From NCBI GenBank assembly GCA_022710245.1, contig JAKLHH010000561.1:1-5720 (forward strand): a stretch of 5,720 nucleotides of DNA. The letters are read 5' to 3'. The notes beneath the pieces were generated by a model, which did no database searches, had not been told where the DNA came from, and was given only the letters and a program-made list of their open reading frames with translations. This document shows, piece after piece, positions 3,480-5,720 of this stretch (position 1 is its first letter; every line of letters begins with the position of its first letter). The stretch comes from Myxococcota bacterium (GTDB lineage: Bacteria; Myxococcota; Polyangia; GCA-2747355; JAKLHH01). The translations under genes were made by a program, and so were the position numbers.

Positions 3480-5585
3480 CTACATCCCGCGCAGCCTCGC
3501 CAGCGCGCTCGAGGCCGTGTCGGCGACCTGCACCGCCTCCTCGTAGGCCTCGCGGGTGAAGCTGCCTCCGGAGCGCTGCACGCACAGCAGCTGCACCAGC
3601 CCCTCGCCGTCCTCGATGGGCACCACGCAGGCCTCGGCGGGCTCCGCGCTGCGCATGTAGGCGGCGATCACCTGCTGCAGCGGGTCCTCGTCGACGGTGC
3701 CCCAGACCGCCGCCTGCCGCTCGACCGCCTCGCGCAGCAGGAACGAGGTCGCGACAGGCAGGCGGAAGCGCGTGACCTCCGCCTCGGCGATCGAGGCGCC
3801 GGTGCTGGCGTGCGCGCAGGCCGCCCCGTCGCGGAGGTCGAAGAGCACCGCGAGGCTGGCCCCACGCGAGACGCCGGTCAGCGCCAGGCGCCCGATCGAC
3901 TCGCCGTCGCGCGCCAGCGCGATGCGACGGAGCACCGCGCCCAGCGTCAGGGCTCCCTCCTCCGGCGGCCCGCTGCGGACCTGCGTCGGCAGCTTCTCGT
4001 CCTCGAAGGGGTTGGCCTCGTCGCCGGCGGCGACGAACGAGGCGCGACCAGGCGCGGGCTCGTCGTCCTCGTCGAACGGATCGGCCTCGGTGCCCGCGAG
4101 GTCTCGATCGTCCAGCGGAGGGGCGAGGAGCTCGCGGGAGTCCTCCGCCAGGTTGTCGAGCTCGAGCTCGTCGCCCGGGAAGACCTGCGAGGCCGTGAGC
4201 GGCTGGGCGGGCGGCAGCGGGGGGAGGTCGCTCTCGTCGGGCGGCGGCGTGGGCCTGCGTGGTGCCGGCCCCCGGGCGCCCTGGCCCTGAACCTCCGACG
4301 GCGGCTCCTCGAAGTCGAGGTCGACCTCGGTCACCTCGGCGACCAGCGCGCTGGGGCCCTCGCGCTCCGTGGGTGCCTCGCGCAGCGGTGGCGACGGTCG
4401 GCGGATCGGCGCCCGCTCGGGCAGGGTGGGCCGCTCCTCCTCACGCCGGTCCTCGGGGTCCCGCAGCGTCGGCTCCTCCAGCACGGCCGGCAGGCGCGGA
4501 GCCCGAGGCACCTCGTCGAGGAGCACGAGCTCGTCCGCCTCTGCCGGGGGCGCGGTCGGCATCGTCCGCTGCGTGGCCAGCCGCGGCGGCTTGCCACCAG
4601 ACACCGGCCGCGCCGGGCCGGTCGGCGTCGGCCGCCGGTTCGGTTCACTCACGTAGGTCGGCCCGGTCGGCGCAGGAGGTGGCTCGGTCAGCGCCGAGGT
4701 CCGCACCGCCGGTCCTGGCACCGGGACCGACGGAGCAGGCCCCATCGGCCTCGCGCTCCTCGGGGCGGCGCCCACCGGGGACGCGAGGCCCGGCTGTCGC
4801 GCCGCGGGACCGGCTGGCGTCGGGCTCCGCGCGATGACAGCAGGGAACGTCGGGCCGGTCGGCCGCGGGGTCCTGCCAGGGACCGCCGCCGGGGCGACAG
4901 GGCCCGTCGGGCGCGGAGCCCTGCCGGGGGCAGCTGCATGGAGCAGCGGGGCCAGCGCGTCTGGCACCCCCTCGGGCTCGTCGTCGTCGGGATCCTCGGG
5001 CTCGGCCTCGATCACGAGGGCGACGACGTCCTCCGCGCTCGTGGCGGGCGCACCCCGGGGAGCAACCGCGCCGCCGCCAGCCCCGACGGCCAGCGGCTCG
5101 CCGGACCCGGTCGGCTCCTCCTCGTCGAGGTGCGCCAGCCGGAGCAGCCGGGGCGGCCGGACCACACCGCAGCGGCGCTCGAGGAAGCTCCACAGTCGCA
5201 GCTCCGGCGCGACCCACGGCTCCACCCGGGCCCCGACCGCGAAGCGGACCGCGTCGACGTGCTCGAAGTTGCGCGGGTCCTGCATCGCCAGGCGCACCTC
5301 GCCCCGGAGTCCCACGTGCAGCGGGAAGACGCCGTACCGCTCGCAGAGCGCGCGAGGCACCCTCGCCAGGCACCGCTCGTCGGCCGCGAGGAAGTGCGCC
5401 ACGCTGGCGGCCGGGACCTCATGCTGCCTGGCGAGGGCCGCCGCGAGATCGTCGAGGGTGATCAGCTCGAGCTCGACCAGGTTGGTGCCGATGCGGCCGC
5501 CCGAGAGGCGCTGCTCCCCGAGCGCCTGCTCCAGCGCCGCGCTCGTGATACGGCCCGTGCTGATGAGGACCTCACCGATCCGCAA
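3480..5585 (-). CDS. MshEN (T2SSE_N) domain protein with long disordered linker and GAF-like C-terminal domain
   Basis: The 701-residue protein opens with a complete MshEN/T2SSE_N domain (1-141), normally the N-terminal regulatory part of GspE, PilB or MshE ATPases. Two tandem 24-residue cyclic-di-GMP-type motifs are readable: R2-I-G4 ... G11 ... L18 ... L22 ... Q25, and R31-I-G33 ... L47 ... L51 ... Q54, with a five-residue spacer. In the second, E40 replaces the conserved Gly. Residues 142-545 are low complexity: an acidic stretch (184-206), Pro-rich PTGP-type repeats (222-324), then acidic/Pro sequence including ADPFDEDDE (501-509) and ANPFEDEK (524-531). Residues 546-701 look like a GAF-type sensory fold, with the strand VVPIEDGEGLVQLLCVQ (654-670) and a final helix. 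No Walker motifs exist, so this is not a secretion ATPase. TTG 5585 is the only start available: an in-frame TGA lies eight codons upstream (5607-5609) and the conserved Arg is residue 2. The protein is probably a cytosolic ligand sensor or adaptor, co-expressed with the membrane protein that follows. Confidence 0.88.
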   Translation of the reverse strand: MRIGEVLISTGRITSAALEQALGEQRLSGGRIGTNLVELELITLDDLAAALARQHEVPAASVAHFLAADERCLARVPRALCERYGVFPLHVGLRGEVRLAMQDPRNFEHVDAVRFAVGARVEPWVAPELRLWSFLERRCGVVRPPRLLRLAHLDEEEPTGSGEPLAVGAGGGAVAPRGAPATSAEDVVALVIEAEPEDPDDDEPEGVPDALAPLLHAAAPGRAPRPTGPVAPAAVPGRTPRPTGPTFPAVIARSPTPAGPAARQPGLASPVGAAPRSARPMGPAPSVPVPGPAVRTSALTEPPPAPTGPTYVSEPNRRPTPTGPARPVSGGKPPRLATQRTMPTAPPAEADELVLLDEVPRAPRLPAVLEEPTLRDPEDRREEERPTLPERAPIRRPSPPLREAPTEREGPSALVAEVTEVDLDFEEPPSEVQGQGARGPAPRRPTPPPDESDLPPLPPAQPLTASQVFPGDELELDNLAEDSRELLAPPLDDRDLAGTEADPFDEDDEPAPGRASFVAAGDEANPFEDEKLPTQVRSGPPEEGALTLGAVLRRIALARDGESIGRLALTGVSRGASLAVLFDLRDGAACAHASTGASIAEAEVTRFRLPVATSFLLREAVERQAAVWGTVDEDPLQQVIAAYMRSAEPAEACVVPIEDGEGLVQLLCVQRSGGSFTREAYEEAVQVADTASSALARLRGM
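4614..4925 (-). repeat. Degenerate Pro-Thr-Gly-Pro repeats within the MshEN protein
   Basis: This segment encodes residues 221-324. Six units end in a P-x-GP or x-x-GP motif: RPTGP at 225-229 and 241-245, TPAGP at 256-260, RPMGP at 279-283, APTGP at 305-309 and TPTGP at 320-324. The first two units (GRAPRPTGP and GRTPRPTGP) are 16 residues, or 48 bases, apart and remain similar at the DNA level, which points to a local duplication. Spacing of the others is irregular. The segment is best read as a disordered linker or scaffold arm. Confidence 0.6.
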
Positions 5586-5720
5586 GCTCGAACCCCGTCC
5601 CTGGTATCACATCAAGATGCAGCCTGGGACTTTACCACAGGATCCACGAGTCCTCCGGTGGCATCCGTTCGCAGGCGGGGGGGGCGGCTCTGCTGCGTCA
5701 GCTTGCGCAGCCGGGCGAGC
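5586..5720. other. Edge intergenic or gene-end sequence upstream of the MshEN gene
   Basis: No gene can be assigned. On the minus strand one frame is open from the edge to a TGA at 5612-5614 and ends ...DPVVKSQAAS; it could be the tail of an upstream gene. A second minus frame is open to the TGA at 5607-5609. On the plus strand an ATG at 5616 opens a frame to the edge but has no ribosome site and is Gly/Ala-rich. A run of eight G (5677-5684) and a six-base stem, GCTGCG/CGCAGC (5692-5697 with 5706-5711), are present. No convincing promoter for the TTG 5585 gene was found, so it may be transcribed from further upstream. Confidence 0.4.

Noticed and set aside
3472..3585. N-terminal extension of the membrane protein into the MshEN gene
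   Set aside because: The extra 38 residues are Arg/Gly-rich out-of-frame sequence of the upstream gene; GTG 3471 gives an MNPFAPP start typical of small membrane proteins.
4157..4172. GAGCTC-type repeat (CGAGCTCGAGCTCG)
   Set aside because: Explained by Glu-Leu-Glu-Leu codons of the linker; not an independent repeat or site.
4259..5373. Several open frames on both strands over the Pro-rich linker
   Set aside because: Repetitive GC-rich coding sequence leaves all frames open; only the 3480-5585 frame joins recognisable domains at both ends.
5616..5720. Plus-strand frame from ATG 5616 running off the right edge
   Set aside because: No ribosome site, Gly/Ala-rich product that includes the eight-G run, and too short to judge.

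Overview
The window comes from a very GC-rich bacterium. Third codon positions are almost all G or C. The gene content (an FHA-type sigma-54 activator, a long Pro-rich protein built on a type II secretion/pilus ATPase N-terminal module, TTG and GTG starts) suggests a myxobacterium or a relative in the Myxococcota. That placement is inference from style; no taxonomic marker gene is present.

Layout, left to right. (1) 1-871, minus strand: N-terminal 290 residues of a sigma-54-dependent enhancer-binding protein, cut by the window edge just after its Walker A motif. It has an FHA domain followed by what reads as a degenerate GGDEF domain that keeps an RxxD I-site-like motif. (2) 872-1044: divergent intergenic region with several GC-rich dyads and a good -24/-12 (sigma-54) promoter pointing right. 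(3) 1045-1839, plus strand: a predicted lipoprotein of unknown function, apparently served by that promoter. (4) 1948-2877, plus strand: an atypical short-chain dehydrogenase/NmrA-like NAD(P)-binding protein with its own extended -10 promoter almost touching the start codon. (5) 2885-2919: an inverted repeat between convergent genes. (6) 2920-3471, minus: a small three-helix membrane protein with a pseudopilin-like C-terminal domain. (7) 3480-5585, minus, eight bases upstream of gene 6: a 701-residue protein with an N-terminal MshEN (T2SSE_N) domain, a roughly 400-residue disordered Pro-rich linker and a GAF-like C-terminal domain, with no secretion ATPase. (8) 5586-5720: edge sequence with no secure gene.

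Two themes are worth attention. First, the activator and the lipoprotein are divergent, and the lipoprotein has a sigma-54-type promoter, so local activator/target wiring is likely. Second, two candidate cyclic-di-GMP-binding modules lie within 6 kb: the degenerate GGDEF with an RxxD motif in the activator, and the tandem MshEN motifs in the large minus-strand protein. The latter appears to form a two-gene unit with the pseudopilin-like membrane protein, which suggests a sensor or regulatory pair assembled from secretion/pilus parts. No RNA genes, CRISPR arrays, insertion sequences or prophage genes were seen.
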